A DNA stretch of 64,000 nt from Geosiphon pyriformis (GCA_016748015.1 JAAOMT010000046.1:164424-228423); one strand, 5' to 3'; shown: positions 18,817 to 31,280, numbered from the stretch's first letter. Notes: generated by a model from the letters alone, not told the origin. A program made the numbers and translations.

Positions 18817-19739
18817 GTGCATTTATTTATACTTAATTTTTGCTGATTATTTGAGTTGGTATTACCACAACAGACAACCAATCAGGTTGTTTATAATATT
18901 TCTTGAGTTGTGTACCATAAACAAGATGATCAATGAAGATTGTTCTAGATTGTTCTTAAAGAATATAAGAACTATTTTTCAAAATTTGTTAATTAAAAAG
19001 AGTCCTTTCCACCAGTTAGAGAATTTATCTCTATAAACATTGTCTCTATCTAAATAATATTTTAATATCAAGTTACCAATACTTAAGGAAAGTGTTTTAT
19101 AAGTTTTCTTTTTTTTAAGCTTTTTTTGAAACTGTTTTATTTTTTCAAAGACAATTATTTGTGCTTTTACCAATGAGTCAAGAATAGTACTAAGTCTTTT
19201 TTGCAAAATGTCTTTATAATTCTTTATTGTGATTTCTTCAAAGAGTATTGTTTCAATGTTAGTTTCTATTACTAGTGTTGCCATGTGTTCATAGAGTAGA
19301 TAAAAAGGTTTTATAACTTGTTATGTTATGATTTACAGTTTTATAAGCAAACAAAGCTGAAAGCAGTATTTTGTTTTATAAGTTTGTTTTTTCACTGGTT
19401 TTGGCTAAGGTTTCACATAATGTTCTATTAAAACATTTCACTAGACAGTTTGTTTGAGGGTGGTAAAAGAAGGAAAGTTTATAACATATTCCTATTTTTC
19501 TGCAAAGTTTTTCAACCAATATACTGCAAAAAGCTTTTTCTCTATTAGATAAAAGTTTTTTGGGACAGTTATGACAGCAGATAATAGCTTCATAAATAAA
19601 GTTGGCTATTGAGACTGCTGTTTGGTCTGGAGTGGCTTTTGCTTCTACCCACTTTGTAAGATAGTCAGTAGCTGTGATAATATATCTATTGCTATCAGAA
19701 TTTATTGTTAAGAATCCAACAACATCTATAACAATTTTG
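18817..19739 (-). pseudogene. Integrase C-terminal and core part (F-d, minus strand)
   Basis: On the minus strand it reads VIDVVGFLTINSDSNRYIIT near 19735, then a core with stops, METNIETILFEEITIKNYKD (19280-19200), the Lys-rich helix and the PDWLSVVVIPTQ tail at 18870. It is heavily frameshifted. H-1 interrupts it at 19739; the N-terminal part continues at 22152-22466. The F-b LTR cuts off its orfX end. Confidence 0.8.
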
Positions 19740-19782
19740 GGAAGTGTAGGTGAAAAAAACCTCTTTTTCTCTTCTAAAATTT

Positions 19783-22015
19783 ATGACCATGACTAGAGCT
19801 AAGAGTAAAAAAATTGCAAACATTACTTTTTCTATTGTAACTAATAAAGTTTCAACATGAGAGAATCTCTCTGTTATTGAAATAGTTAGACAAAACGTTC
19901 TGGCTATATTTCTTTTAAAAGACACTGGTGAAAAACTGCCTTTAGCAGCTTCTGGTTTATTTTCTTCTCCTTTGACTGGAAGTTTTTTTCCAGTCAAAGT
20001 TCCTTCAAAAAGGCACATTCAGATTAGTCCTAGTGTTGTTTTTACTACTTTAAAAAGCCCAAAAATTTTTAATAACAGACCAGTCAACAAGTTGGTCTTT
20101 TTTGCTCTTATCACTACCACTACTTCTATTACTATTACTGCTTCACAAATGGCTGTGAAAGCCAAAAATTCCAAAAAACAGCAGCAGGCAGTTGCAACTG
20201 CTATGATGGCACTGAACCCCTTTGTGGTTCCAGATAAGATCTTGGAAAAGATCTCCACAGTAGCAGTCAGCTCTTTTCCTAATATGGATGGTAACAACAA
20301 TGACACATCTCACAAGATAAGAAAAAATTAACCACAGGCTGTGTTGCCTGATGTGGTACTCTCTAGCAGATCTTTATTTGTCATAGAAGCAAAACAGTCC
20401 ATCACTCTAGATGATCTCAAAGATTGGGCTAATCAGATAAAAATGGAATCAACTGCTCTTCTTCCAGTTTCTAGCACTGCTGATGGTAGTGCTTGGGAGA
20501 ATGTAAATAGTCATCAAAAATTCTCTGGTTGGATGGCCTCCAATTTTGTGTCTAGTAGTACATTTAAGATCAAAATGGCCTTGCTTAGTTCCTTATTTTA
20601 GCTGTTGCCTGGTTGTATTGGGCTTAAGTCAGTTTCACAAGATGCTATCAAGTTGTTCTGTATGAAATTTGCATCTCAGAAGAGTCTAAATGGTGCCATC
20701 AAAGTGGCCATTGGTGAAGAAGTTTTTCTGATCACTCTTAAAATTGTGTGGTCTTCTGGTGTGGCTTCTGTATCTTTCCCTCCTTTGTCTGTTGCACTTT
20801 GTGATGTTTTCTTGGGTGATAACATCAAAGCTGCTCTTGGCATTTTTGGTGTTGTTATTTCTGTTAAGTTGAAGCCAGCTGGCTTGTGGCAATAAGCTGT
20901 GGTTCACTTCAAAGACATTTCTTCTGCTGCTGAGACCCTCAAACACTGGTCTGTGCTGGTTATAAAAGATAGTGTCAGAATTTTTTCTGTAGTTAACCAA
21001 AGAGAGGTTATTGCTTCAAGAGATGTATTTAAAGTTAAGCTGGTTAATCTTTCTTTTGGTTGTACTGCCTTTAAGATTAGTAATTTGGTTTCCCAGGTTG
21101 GTAGCCAAACCTGTTTCATTCCTCAATCTCCTGATTTATACTGACATCAATGTTTTGCTGTGGTTATCTTTAATTTTCTGGAATCTTTAGACAATGCTGT
21201 GTCAAAAACTGGTACCTTATGTGATTGCTGTATCTTGTAAGAAACTCTTAAATGCTGTTACTGCTACAGGTGTCAAGGTTTGGATCATTTAACTGTGGAT
21301 TGCAAGATGTCACTGCCTCTTCCTCCCCAACTCTATTGGTAGTCCCAAAGTTTTCAAGTCTTCATTCACTGGAGCTAAGTCTTATGTTAAAGCTGTTGCC
21401 TTTGTGGTTCCTCTTGCTGCTGCTGGTATAAATCTGGTTCTTGACTCAACCCCCAAAGTTGTGATACCCATGGTTTCTGACATCTTTCTTGTTTTAATTA
21501 CTGTTGTTGAATCTAGATTGGTTTTTATGAAATCTCATCTCAATGAGTTGGCATTGTTGGTTAAGTTTATAATTGAACCTGTTGGTTCTCTGGTTGTGCT
21601 GGTTACCAAACTGCTGTCTACTCCACCAGCTGTGGACATAACATTAAGAAAAAGTGTGGTTGGTTTGGAAAGACAAGTTAAAGCTATGATTGCTGTGGCT
21701 TTTATGTTGAATAGAGATGTTAAGTCTCTGACAAAAAAGTGTGATTGGATCTCCTTGGAAGATGTATCTAATAATAATAATATGGATAATAATGATAATA
21801 AAGTTAAAAACTTTTCAGTCTATAATGACACCTTTGATATGATCATGCAACTGTGAAAGGATCAGCCTCTTAGTATTAAATCCAATCTTGATCAGACTGT
21901 TAAGTGAATGAGTGGTATGATTAAGAATAGTCATGAGCTTGTTAGCATTATGGGTAAGATATACGAGTTTGATATGTTCAATACATTAGGTAGCAAAGGT
22001 AGTACTAGTGTGTAA
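19783..22015 (+). pseudogene. ORF1-like RNA-binding protein of H-1
   Basis: The start is ATG 19783 or 19789 (MTRAKSKK); all three H copies share it. Order: a Ser/Thr/Lys-rich N-terminus (AKNSKKQQQAVATAM), KFSGWMASNFV, then a segment homologous to LINE L ORF1 (FGVVISVKLKPAGLWQ, then HWSVLVIKDSVRIFSVVNQ, then TCFIPQSPDLY) that resembles an RRM. A CCHC knuckle CYRCQGLDHLTVDC follows (about 21257-21300), then a C-terminal coiled-coil-like part (VGLERQVKAM) ending near FNTLGSKGSTSV. It would coat element RNA. Several TAA/TAG/TGA stops and a frameshift near 21320 disable it. Confidence 0.75.
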
Positions 22016-22151
22016 TTAAGGCTTTCTGCTTGTGGTTAGCTGCATTTTGTAATTTTGTATTATTGAATAAGCTGGCATTATAAAACTGCCACATTACTGT
22101 GGACTTAACTAATAAATAACTGGTGTGACTATATATTAACAAAAAAAAAAA
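22016..22151 (+). other. 3' UTR and poly(A) of H-1
   Basis: The 3' UTR (GTGGTTAGCTGCAT, then ACTAATAAA, then ATTAAC plus an A-run) aligns over about 130 bases with the 3' end of LINE L-2 (49625-49742). This suggests recognition by L reverse transcriptase. Confidence 0.75.
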
Positions 22152-22466
22152 ATCTATACCAATTCTGTCAAATGGTTGGCCAACAAAGATTGGAAAGATA
22201 TTTTTCTTCTGGTTGGGTTTTCTTTTTCTTTAGCAGATATTACAGGTTTTAATGTACTTAATAATGGCTTTTCCTAAAATAGACAAATAATAGCAAGCTA
22301 AAGTTTTCTGAATTGTTTTTGTTTTTCCAAAGTGTCTAGCTAATAGAACAGTATGCATGTTGTAAATCACAATTTCTTTTTCTTCAAATCTAATAACTCT
22401 CTGAAGATGATTAAAATCTTTTCTATTTCTTTTATACAGTTGGTTCTTGTAAATCAAATACAATTA
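22152..22466 (-). pseudogene. Integrase N-terminal zinc domain (F-d, continued)
   Basis: The minus-strand 22463-22230 segment reads LIYKNQLYKRNRKDFNH and then YNMHTVLLARHFGKTKTIQ and CNIC: the HHCC module. It joins the 19739 side across H-1. H-2 cuts it at about 22466. Confidence 0.85.
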
Positions 22467-24058
22467 AAGAAGAAAAAAACTCTTTTTCTCTTAATTTTCA
22501 TAACCATGACTAGAGCTAAAAGTAAAAAAGTTGCAAACAGTACTTTTCCTATAGTAACTAATAAAGTTTCAACACAAAAAAGTCTCTCTGTTATTGAAGC
22601 AACTAGACAAAACATTCTGACTACATTTTTTTTAAAAAATATTAATGAAAAGCTGTTTTTAGTGACTTCTGGTTCATTTTTTTACCTTTGGCTGGTGGTT
22701 CTTCTCCAGTCAAAGTTTTTTTCAAAAGACACACTTGGGTTAATTTTAGTGTTGTCTCTACTACTTCTAAAAGCCCAAAGATTTTTAATAACAAACCAGT
22801 TAACAAGCTGGTCTTTCCTACTCTCACAACTCCCATTACTACTATTACTACTACTGCTTCACAAATGATTATGAATGCAAAAAATTCCAAAAAACAGCAG
22901 CAGGCAGTCACAACTGCTATGGTCACACCAAACCACTTTGTGGTTTTAGATAAGATCTTGGATAAGATTTCCACAACAACAGCCAGCTCTTTTTCTGATA
23001 AAAATGGCAACAACAATGGCATATCTCCAAGATCAACTACTGGCTGTGTTGCCTGATGTGTTACTCTCTAGCAGATCATTGCCAATTCCAGAAACAAAAC
23101 AGTTCATCATTTCAGATGATCTCAAAGATTAGACTGATCAGATGGAAATGGAATCAACTGTTCCTCCTCCAGTTTTTGGTGTTGTTAATGATGATGCTTG
23201 AGAAAATGTGAATGGTTATCAAAAATTCTCTGGTTAGATGACCTCCAATCTAGTATCTGGTGCTACATTTAAGATCAAGATGGCTTTGCTTAGTTCTTTG
23301 TTTCAGTTGCTGTCTGGTTGCATTGGGCTTAAGTCTGTTTTAAGAGATGCTGTTAAGTTGTTCTGTGTAGAATTTGCATCTCAGAAGAGTCTAAATAGTG
23401 CCACCAAAGTGGCCATTGGTAATGAGGTTTTTTTGACCACTTTTAAGATTGCATGGTCTTCTGGTGTGGTCTTTGTTTCTTTTCTTTCTTTGTTGGTTGC
23501 ACTTTATGATATGCTTTTGAGTATATCTTCTAATAACATCAAAACTGCTCTTGGCATTTTTGGTGTTGTCACTTCTGTTAAGTTAAAGCCTGCTGGCTTA
23601 TGGCAATATGCTGTGGTTTATTTCAAAGACACTTCTTCTGCTGCTAATGCTCTTACTTACTGGTCTGTGCTGGTTAGAAAAAATAGTATTAGAATTCTCT
23701 CTGTTGTTAACCAAAATGATGTTATTTCTTCAAGAAATGCTTTTAAGGCTAAGTTGGTTAATTTTCTTTTTGGCTGTACTGGCTTTGAGATAAATGATTT
23801 GGTCTTCCAAGTTGGTGGCTGTACATGTTTCATTCTTTACTCTCCTGAATTATACCAATGTTAATGCTTTGCTGTAGTTATTTTTGATTCTTTGGAATTT
23901 TTGAATGTTGCTGTGTCAAAAACTGGTATCTTGTATGGTTGCCATATTTGGTGAGAAACTCTTGGATGTTGCTGCTGCTACAGATGTCAAGACTTGAATT
24001 ATTTGGCTGTGAACTGCAAGATGTCACTTTCTTTCTTACCCAAAATCTCTTTTAACAC
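22467..24058 (+). mobile_element. H-2: 5' part of a second H element
   Basis: It has the same leader (AAACTCTTTTTCTCTT) and ORF1-like gene as H-1. It stops at 24058, where the poly(T) of minus-strand LINE L-1 begins. The missing H 3' end is not found beyond L-1 at 31305, so the site was rearranged. Confidence 0.8.
22506..24058 (+). pseudogene. ORF1-like protein of H-2 (truncated)
   Basis: It starts MTRAKSKKVANSTFPIV and runs through AKNSKKQQQAVTTAM and a long open block 23238-23864. That block carries the RRM-like segment FGVVTSVKLKPAGLWQYAVV and ILSVVNQNDVISS. Remnants of the zinc knuckle (CCCYRCQ-type) lie near 23965. In-frame TAG/TGA stops lie near 23130, 23200 and 23236. The coiled-coil end is missing. 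Confidence 0.7.
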
Positions 24059-24072
24059 TTTTTTTTTTTTTT

Positions 24073-24294
24073 GTTAACATATAGCCATGCTGGTCTTTTA
24101 TTAGTTTAGCCATACTTACAGAGCATGACTTTTTTATAAAGCCAACTCACTTAATAATTTAAATTACAAGATGTGGCTAATCACTAAGTGGTTATGCCTA
24201 ACTACATACTAGTATAACCAGAAAATCTATGGGATATCACACTACTACACAAAGTACTCTTACCACATAAAACATTAATCAATATGTTATTACC
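24073..24294 (-). other. 3' UTR of LINE L-1
   Basis: This 220-base non-coding region starts after the ORF2 stop. It contains GTGGCTAATCAC-, ACTAATAAAAGACCAGCATGG-like sequence and ends GTTAAC before the A-tail. It is homologous to the L-2 end and, over the last 130 bases, to H elements. Confidence 0.7.
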
Positions 24295-25580
24295 CTATGT
24301 AAATAACTCACCTATTCTTACTATGTGTCTACTAGTATTCCTACCCCCATCTCTTGATGTATTATGTATGTTAGAGCCATCATATGAATTTCTCTTGACT
24401 CTATTATCAATATTCTTGGATTTTTTCCATTTAGTTTGCAATCTGCACCATTCTTCCCACAATTTATTCCTTGCCTGAGTAACTGTCCATTTACATATCT
24501 TAACTAATATGTTATTGTTAGTCTTTAGGTTGATGTTAGCAAAAGCATTGATCCTTCCAAATTGCTTATTGACCAATCTTTTACATAGCATATCTATGTT
24601 GGATGATGACATAATGTATTCACTAGACAACACAATCTTCTCATTAGTGTTTAGGGCTTTTTGCCCACCTCCTACAGCCTGTAATAGGCACTGTATCCAC
24701 TTATTTTTTACATCATTAATTAGTATCTTGCCCTCTTGGGTATTCAGAGAGCATTTCTAAAAGTGCTGGTTAGTTTCTACTTTCCTATGACATATTTTGC
24801 AAAGATTGTTTAGGTATACAAAGAGATATCAATTGTATAGCACCTTTGCTATTGGCAGCATGTTGTGAAATAATTTCATAAAAAATGTATGCATTGTTGA
24901 TGAACCAGCTGAGGTGAAGCCTAATGACATTTTACCATCTCAGTTCCAGATCTTGGTTGTGCACATTCAATCTATATCTTGGTCAAAAGACACTATTGTC
25001 TCTTAGATTTTGTTATTGTCTATCCAATTCAAAGCTGCTTAAAAACTAATCTGTTTGTTCAGAAAATGTCTAATATTTAAATCCAATTCAACTCCTCTGC
25101 AAAAGGGAATATATGCAGTCTCATTAGCATTATAGATCCACTTCACAGTATCAAGAGTAGTAGACTCTTTGGCTAGTTTGTTAGCCTTCTCATTTTCCAA
25201 TATACCAATATGAACAGCTACTTTGTTCATGTTGAGTTCAATCTTTTTTTCACTTATAATTGCTCTGATTGCATTCCATGTGTGCCAGTTTGAAGTTTTG
25301 AGTTGGTTTCTAATAGACAGGGGAGAATTTTTGGACAATCATCTTTGAGCTGTTGCCATCACCACTTGACTATCCATGTTTATTGTTAGTTTGCATCTAT
25401 AAGGTACTGCTTTCAAGACCAACAATACAGCCTTTGCCTCTGTTTTCATTGATGATAATGTTTCATCAATTACTACACCAAATTTGGCCTCTATTCCATG
25501 TGTTATGAAAGCAGCTGCTCTTCTTGCTTCCTTAGAACCAGCTCTTACTAATGAGCCATCTGTTGATATTTCAATTTCTT
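24295..25580 (-). pseudogene. LINE L-1 ORF2 C-terminal half: RNase H and zinc motif
   Basis: RNase H is seen at about 25580-25040: TEAKAVLLVLKAV, then the MDSQVVMATAQ strand and VAVHIGILENEKANKLAKES. At about 24815-24765 lies LCKICHRKVETNQHF followed by a Cys, C-x2-C-x8-H-x3-C, the C-terminal zinc motif of many LINEs that is used in RNA or target recognition. The last 112 residues (ending near RIGELFT) have no motif I know. TAG and TAA stops interrupt RNase H and the zinc motif. Confidence 0.8.
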
Positions 25581-26367
25581 TTCTGAGTCTTAACTTCTCT
25601 CATACACTTCTTCATTGTGGTAGTAGAATGTCAGGGATGTGGATGTAAATAGTGTCTCTTTGCATTGTTTTCAAATCATCTGGTATTAGGTTAGTCAGTT
25701 TGTATATTTCCACTGTCTTACATTGTGTTACATCAATGTTTCTGTACTCATCCATAATAATTGTAGACTCTAAAATCTTGAATCATCTGAGAATTCTACC
25801 ACTATTATTTTGTCTGTACTTCCTTGTGAAGTCCATCCATGTCATCAATGACTCATCTTTGTTCTGTATCTAATACAAGTACAAAATGTTTTCCTTCCTT
25901 AGTAAGCTTCTAACTTTAATGTAGGTTTCATTTGAAGGTATAATAGACTCAATCAAGTATGCCTGTGGTCTTGAAAATTCAGGTATTCCATGTGTGTTAC
26001 CACTGTTTCTGAATGAGATGCCTCTTTTTTCTATTATCTGTATGATGTTTGCTATAAGATTAACCTCTGGCTTAGATCATTTATTAGTGAGGTATTCAAG
26101 TACATTATAGGCTGACTATTTTTGTGCCTGTAAGTTGGCTAGTCTGATTTTTGTAGTTATTCCAACAATATCAGCACTGTTCAATCTAATTAACAAATCT
26201 GTGATCTTGTTTTTTGCTTGTATGTCATCAATTTTGAACAAGTTATACAAGGATAAGTGATACATGACACTGGCTGGGAAATCAACTAAGAGTTTTGCCT
26301 TTTTCTTTACAGTGGCTGAAATTTTTGAAGTCCATTTCCTAGTCTAGCTATTAGGAATATGAGTCAA

Positions 26368-28200
26368 CTAAGATCTGAATTCAATAGCTGGACTAAGTAC
26401 ACTGTTAAAAATGTAGATGATCTGTTTCTCAATTATGTGTTTTTTCCTAATAACTGCACACACTGCTTCAATGTCAGATCCTATCATTTTTAGAATGGTT
26501 TCATTTTTTCTATCTGCTCTGATCCATACTCCCAAATATCGGATACATGTAGATGGATCCAACAATTTCAAGATTTGTTTGTCTGGACCAAATTTTAATG
26601 GCTCAACCATCAATAATTTCCCTTTGGAGAGTCTGACCACCATTGTTTCAGTCTTATCTAAGTTGATCTCAATATCTACCATTCTAAAAAAGAAGTTGGC
26701 TGTGTTCAAAATACTTTGCATTCCTTGTCTTGAATTAGCTATCTACACTGTGTTATTAACAAAGGCAAGATGATTTACTGATACTAACAGAGATTGTGTA
26801 TTTAATTGATTATCCCACTTTTTCTACTCAGCTGTTAGTTTGTATCTCTGACTATAATTGGCTTGTTTTACTTTGTACAGTAAGGGGTCATAAAAAATTC
26901 TCCACATAATAGGTGAGCTTGTTTCCCTCTGATCCAAACCATCTTGTACTTGATATTCATCACTTAACCCAAATTTAGTTATGATCCTATTGCTTCTATT
27001 GTTGTACATCAAGCCAAACAGCTCAGTAAATCTATAGTTCATCTTAATTCTCTTTAGTACAGCTTCCATGGGTTTCCATCCCACTGAATCATATGTCTTT
27101 TTTATGTCCTGAAATGTAAACCAAGTCTCCTTATCAAATTCTCTTGCATGTTCAGCTACAGCATTAATTACATAAATAGGTACTGCTGTGGAGGTATTCT
27201 TTAATACTGAAGTATTGTAACTTTTTAGGACATTGTGGAGTTCACATGCTTTTGATATTCTGGCAGTTAGAATCTTTGTTAAGATTTTTCTGGTGCTTTC
27301 AATGAGTGTGATTGGCCTGGTGATGTCAATATTGCCACCTTATTCTTTTGGCTTTGGAATCAGTATAATTTGTGCTACTCTCCACTTCTCAGGCATGTTT
27401 GCTGCTTTAATGCAAGCATTAAGCAATGTTTTTAGTTTAAACTTGGTATTAGGCCCAGCCTTCCTCCAGAGTTCAGCTTGAATGCCTGATGAGCCAGGAG
27501 CTTTGTTATGGGGTGTGTGGCTCAATATGCGTTCAAATTCCTCATTTGTTATTTCATCTATTACACCATCAAAAGCATGATCTGAAATGCTCTTAATCAG
27601 CTCAAATCTGTGTTCCCAACTTTTCCATAGGTCAGGCTCAAGAATTTTTGTTTTAGTCCACCCTTGGGCTTTTTTGTTAACTAGCTTTTTAATTTCATCA
27701 GGATCATCATGAAATTTGTCTTCTTCAATGACATGGTCTAGTACAATTTTTTGTCTTTTTCTGTTCATGATGCTTTTGATCATAGCTCCTTTGTTTAGAT
27801 CAAAGTTTTGTTGTCTCCTAATGATATTGTCCACTATCTGTCTCTGCTATTGTAGCCTGATTCTAGCTCGCAGTGTTAATCTGTATTCTTTCTTAATTTT
27901 GAGTAATTCCATAATTAGCTTATCCTTTGGGAGAGTCATCAGATATGCATTAACTGTCTCAAGTTTCAGCTGTTTCCATTTGGTCAACAACTGCATAATA
28001 TTGTTATCATGTATATCTGCATTGTTTACTCTTATTAGTTTAATTATATCAGCAACAATCTTAACAAACTTGTAATCTATGCATTCTTTCTTTGTGTGTG
28101 CAGATTGGGCTCCTACTTTCCTTTTTGGTAGACACTCAGCAGCTTGTAACACAGTCTCCTTGATTGTAAGCCACATCTGGTTTAGATCATCATTGCTGTT
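26368..28200 (-). pseudogene. LINE L-1 ORF2 reverse transcriptase
   Basis: From N to C: MWLTIKETVLQAAECLPKRK (pre-RT), HNKAPGSSGIQAELWRKAG, WRVAQIILIPKPKE, RPITLIESTRKILTKIL, TWFTFQDIKKTYDSVGW (the first catalytic Asp, in FQDIKK, is kept), QVQDGLDQRETSSPIMWRI, and the catalytic motif HLAFVNNTV near 26755. There the usual DD pair is NN. Then NLDKTETMVV and IRYLGVWI follow. The RT would perform target-primed cDNA synthesis. TAG/TGA stops lie after RIRLQ, KPKE, LTAE and NNTV. Confidence 0.88.
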
Positions 28201-28359
28201 ATCTATTGATTTTTTTTGTGTTTTATCTATTAGTTGATCAGTTTCTCTAGCATAGATTTTTCATTGCATTCCAGATGCCTTTTTAGCATCAATTATAGTT
28301 GTGCTACATTTCTTTCTTCCAGATCTAGATTTTTTAGTACCTGCCAAGATTCTATTAGA

Positions 28360-29000
28360 TCAGATGATTGTTATCACTGCTTTGTGATCTGTGCTAAAAG
28401 ATTTATTAACATTAATTACCCCAATGTTTGTAACCAGTGAGGCTGTAACTGCATCAGTAAACACATAGTTCAATTTTTTTTGTACTCTATTTGATGCCCA
28501 TGTCTTTTCTGGATTGTTTGTTGCATATGCCTCATGTGTATCCACTAAATTTATATGTTGTAATGTTGTAGCAGTTGGACAAACTTTGGCTTTATTTGTA
28601 GCATATGTTTTCTCAAGTGACTTGGATGACAGATCTTTATTCAAATCGCCTGCAACTATGATTATCTCTTTGTTTTGCACAATGTCTTCCAAAAGTTTCC
28701 TAATTTTTTTAGCCACTGCTCTCTCAGTAGGCGATTTGGAAGCAGACATGTACAGTCCTACTATATGTACACTAACTTTTCCTCTAAATTTTAACCAAAA
28801 AATACATTCTTTTCTTTTGTTGGAGTCATTTTAGTTTCTGTAACAATTACAAAGTCAAATTGTTCCTTAATAACCCAACATATCACCTCTTCAGCTTTAC
28901 CAGGATTATTAAGCCCTCTAATATTAACAGTACCAATTTTCCAAGTGTTGTTATTGGAGTAGTTCTGTTCTATGTTGAAATCAGGTGTGCTACACATCAT
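28360..29000 (-). pseudogene. LINE L-1 ORF2 N-terminal apurinic-type endonuclease
   Basis: ORF2 starts ATG-ATG at 29000, overlapping the ORF1 stop. EN motifs: IGTVNIRGLNN, FVIVTETKM (catalytic Glu), IIVAGDLNKDL (Asp/Asn), and FSTDHKAVITI (Asp-His). Compared with L-3 (59760-59900), about 45 residues covering WKSSAKKQMETGIGILVKK and what follows are missing here, at about 28790, so the nuclease fold is broken. It would nick target DNA to prime reverse transcription. Confidence 0.85.
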
Positions 29001-31265
29001 CTGTTTCCATGGTTTTAGATTCTCCAACAGTAGAACTGCTTCAGTTACTCTGTTTTTTTACTTGCTTCAATAATTCCAGAATGGATTCCAAGGTTTTTTT
29101 AATTTCTTTGATTTCCAATTCTGGATTGTATGTCTCTTTTTTCCCTGCTGGGGTAGATTTAAATGTAGTACTTCAGCTTAGTAACCCAATTTTTACCACT
29201 TCTTTTTCTTCTGAAGTGTCACTTGGCTGTTGAGTAACTATTAATTTTTTTCTTTTTTCTAATGTCACTCCAAGTTTGGCAGCAACTGCATTCAGCAGTT
29301 TTGTCATTTCATCAACCTGCTGTCTCAATTCATTAATTTCAGCCTTCTATAATTGGTTGACTCTTTTTTTTAATTGTTCTTCTCTATTGTTCCCTTGTGT
29401 ACCAGGTTTCTGAATATTGTTTGGATTGGTGTTATTTTGGTTATGGGACAGTCTAAGTATGGCCATATTAGCATATAATCTTCTACCAAAGGCTTTGATG
29501 TTTTTCTCTGGAACATTCCTCTTAACATACAGTTTTGCTAACCTAATATTGTTGGTAACTTTCTTGGTATCTCCTTCTTTCTTCTTATGCAGAATTGGAC
29601 ATTTTGAGACCAAATGCTCTACCTGGTAACAGAAGTGGCACTCTTTAGCATTAGTTGGCACCCAGTGGACCATTGTGTCATCAATTACCAAAGGCTTTTT
29701 GGTGGCATTGTTGTGGCTAGCTTTACTGTCAAATCCTATGTAAACACAGTCCATTTTTGTATAATTTTTACTAGTTCTTGGAATAAAGCAAGACTGGGCT
29801 TTGATTTGATCTAAAGTGGTGCTCAAATAATGAACAGTATAGTTTTGTGGTAGACCTACCAATTTAGCTTTCCAGGTTTTTCTCTGCTCAATGATTTTTT
29901 GGGTTCCAACCATTGAGTAAATTCTGACTGCATTTTTTCTGACCATAGTTGACCATTGATCTACAGCTCTTGTTGCTTCTTCTTGGTTGTTATATTCAAC
30001 CACTGCTGATTGCCATTTGCCGGCTACTCTGATTTGGATATTTTTGACCTTACCAAATTCTTTTATGGCAGCCCCCACCTCTCTGTCAGAGATGCCCAAG
30101 AGAATATCTCTCACCAGGACCTTTTTTTGACCAGCCATTTGGATGTTAACACCATTAGTAACCATCAAAAATGATTCAATATTATTATTTGCCAAGATTT
30201 CTCTGGCTTGGTCTTTTCCAGCCACTTGGGAAAAATCAATCCTAATTTCTTGGTTTCTAGCCATTACAGCCCTCAAAAGGTACTTAACATCTTTCAAGAG
30301 ATCATAAATTCACCCCACTTTCTTTCCCATAATCTTTTCAGATATATCTAATGCCTGCACAAAAAGTACATGCCTTTTGGTTCCATGGACTATCATTCTC
30401 TATCCTTTCTCCTGGTTTGCTTCCATAAGCATGGGTTTTTTGCCAAGTGATTTACTAGTGTATTGGCCTGGACTTGGACTAGCCATTCTACTTGATAGAC
30501 TTGATTCTGAGTTTTCCATGTCTTCTGCAGCATCATCCATATTAGGCTTATCTCTGTTGGTGTCAAATGGATTGTTCATTTGCTCAATATTTTCTATCGC
30601 AGAATTTTTTCTGTTGATCTTATCCAAAATATCAGGATTGCACTTTCTCAAAGCTGCTTCTATTTGTGCAGCTCTTTTCCTGTCTTTTTTAAGTGTTTTG
30701 GATGGTTTATCCATTTTTTCAGGGACTTTGAGGCTCTTTTTTCACCAGTCCAGGCTTCTATTTGAAATTTGTTGCTGTTTCCACCTTTGTTAAACATCAG
30801 TTGCAAAACAAAATTGTTGGTTTGAACAGATGTGGTTTCAGGTGAGTTTTCTTTAGATATTTGGTTGAATTTTTCAGTTAGTCTTTTTACACTTATTCTT
30901 CCAATGTGTCTGTATTTTTTGTTGGCCTTTTTCTCTAATCAGTTAGCTGTTATTGGAGAAAAGTCTGCTGCTCTCCTATGTGGAGCTGTTCTTTTTGATG
31001 TGTTAGCTATTCTAAAGGATGTATCGTCTCTATTACTTGTGTTTACACTTCCAAGTGGTCTATTGGTAGTTTTAAATCTGAATGGAGACATAATAAATCT
31101 TGCAGTTTCCACAGTTAATGAGTTTCATGGAATAATGTTACTGTCTTCTCTTTCAGCAGTGGAAGTTATGTTTCCCTCCACTTGGTATTCACTATCAATA
31201 GTCTCTACACTTGTACTTCTTTGCATGACTGGTATCACTTCCCTGTTAATGTTGTTATCAGACAC
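28990..31265 (-). pseudogene. LINE L-1 ORF1 (RRM-like, CCHC, coiled coil)
   Basis: It starts at GTG 31265 where L-3 has ATG. The N-terminal 250 residues are Ser/Thr/Lys-rich, with IANTSKRTAPHRRAADF and NKKYRHIGRISVKRL. The ALRKCNPDILDKINR helix comes near 30640. The 30297-29347 block (316 residues) holds FSQVAGKDQAREIL, an RRM-like KVLVRDILLGISDREV with FGKVKNIQIRVAGKWQSAVV, and the CCHC knuckle CHFCYQVEHLVSKC (HLVSKC, H-x4-C). The coiled-coil-like end has LRQQVDEMTKLLNAV and stops after METDDV. It binds LINE RNA. Five or so in-frame stops. Homologous to H-element ORF1. Confidence 0.8.
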
Positions 31266-31280
31266 TTTTAAGTTTGTTGT

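Larger units (their letters stand above)
19740..22151 (+). mobile_element. H-1: ORF1-only (half-LINE) retroelement, complete
   Basis: The 2.4-kb element starts near a T/C-rich leader, carries one ORF1-like gene and ends in a 3' UTR plus an A-run at 22141-22152. The flanks are an imperfect 16-base duplication, ATCTATAACAATTTTG (19724-19739) and ATCTATACCAATTCTG (22152-22167), inside the F-d integrase; removing H-1 rejoins integrase. Poly(A) and a long duplication indicate target-primed reverse transcription. No RT or endonuclease is encoded. Confidence 0.85.
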
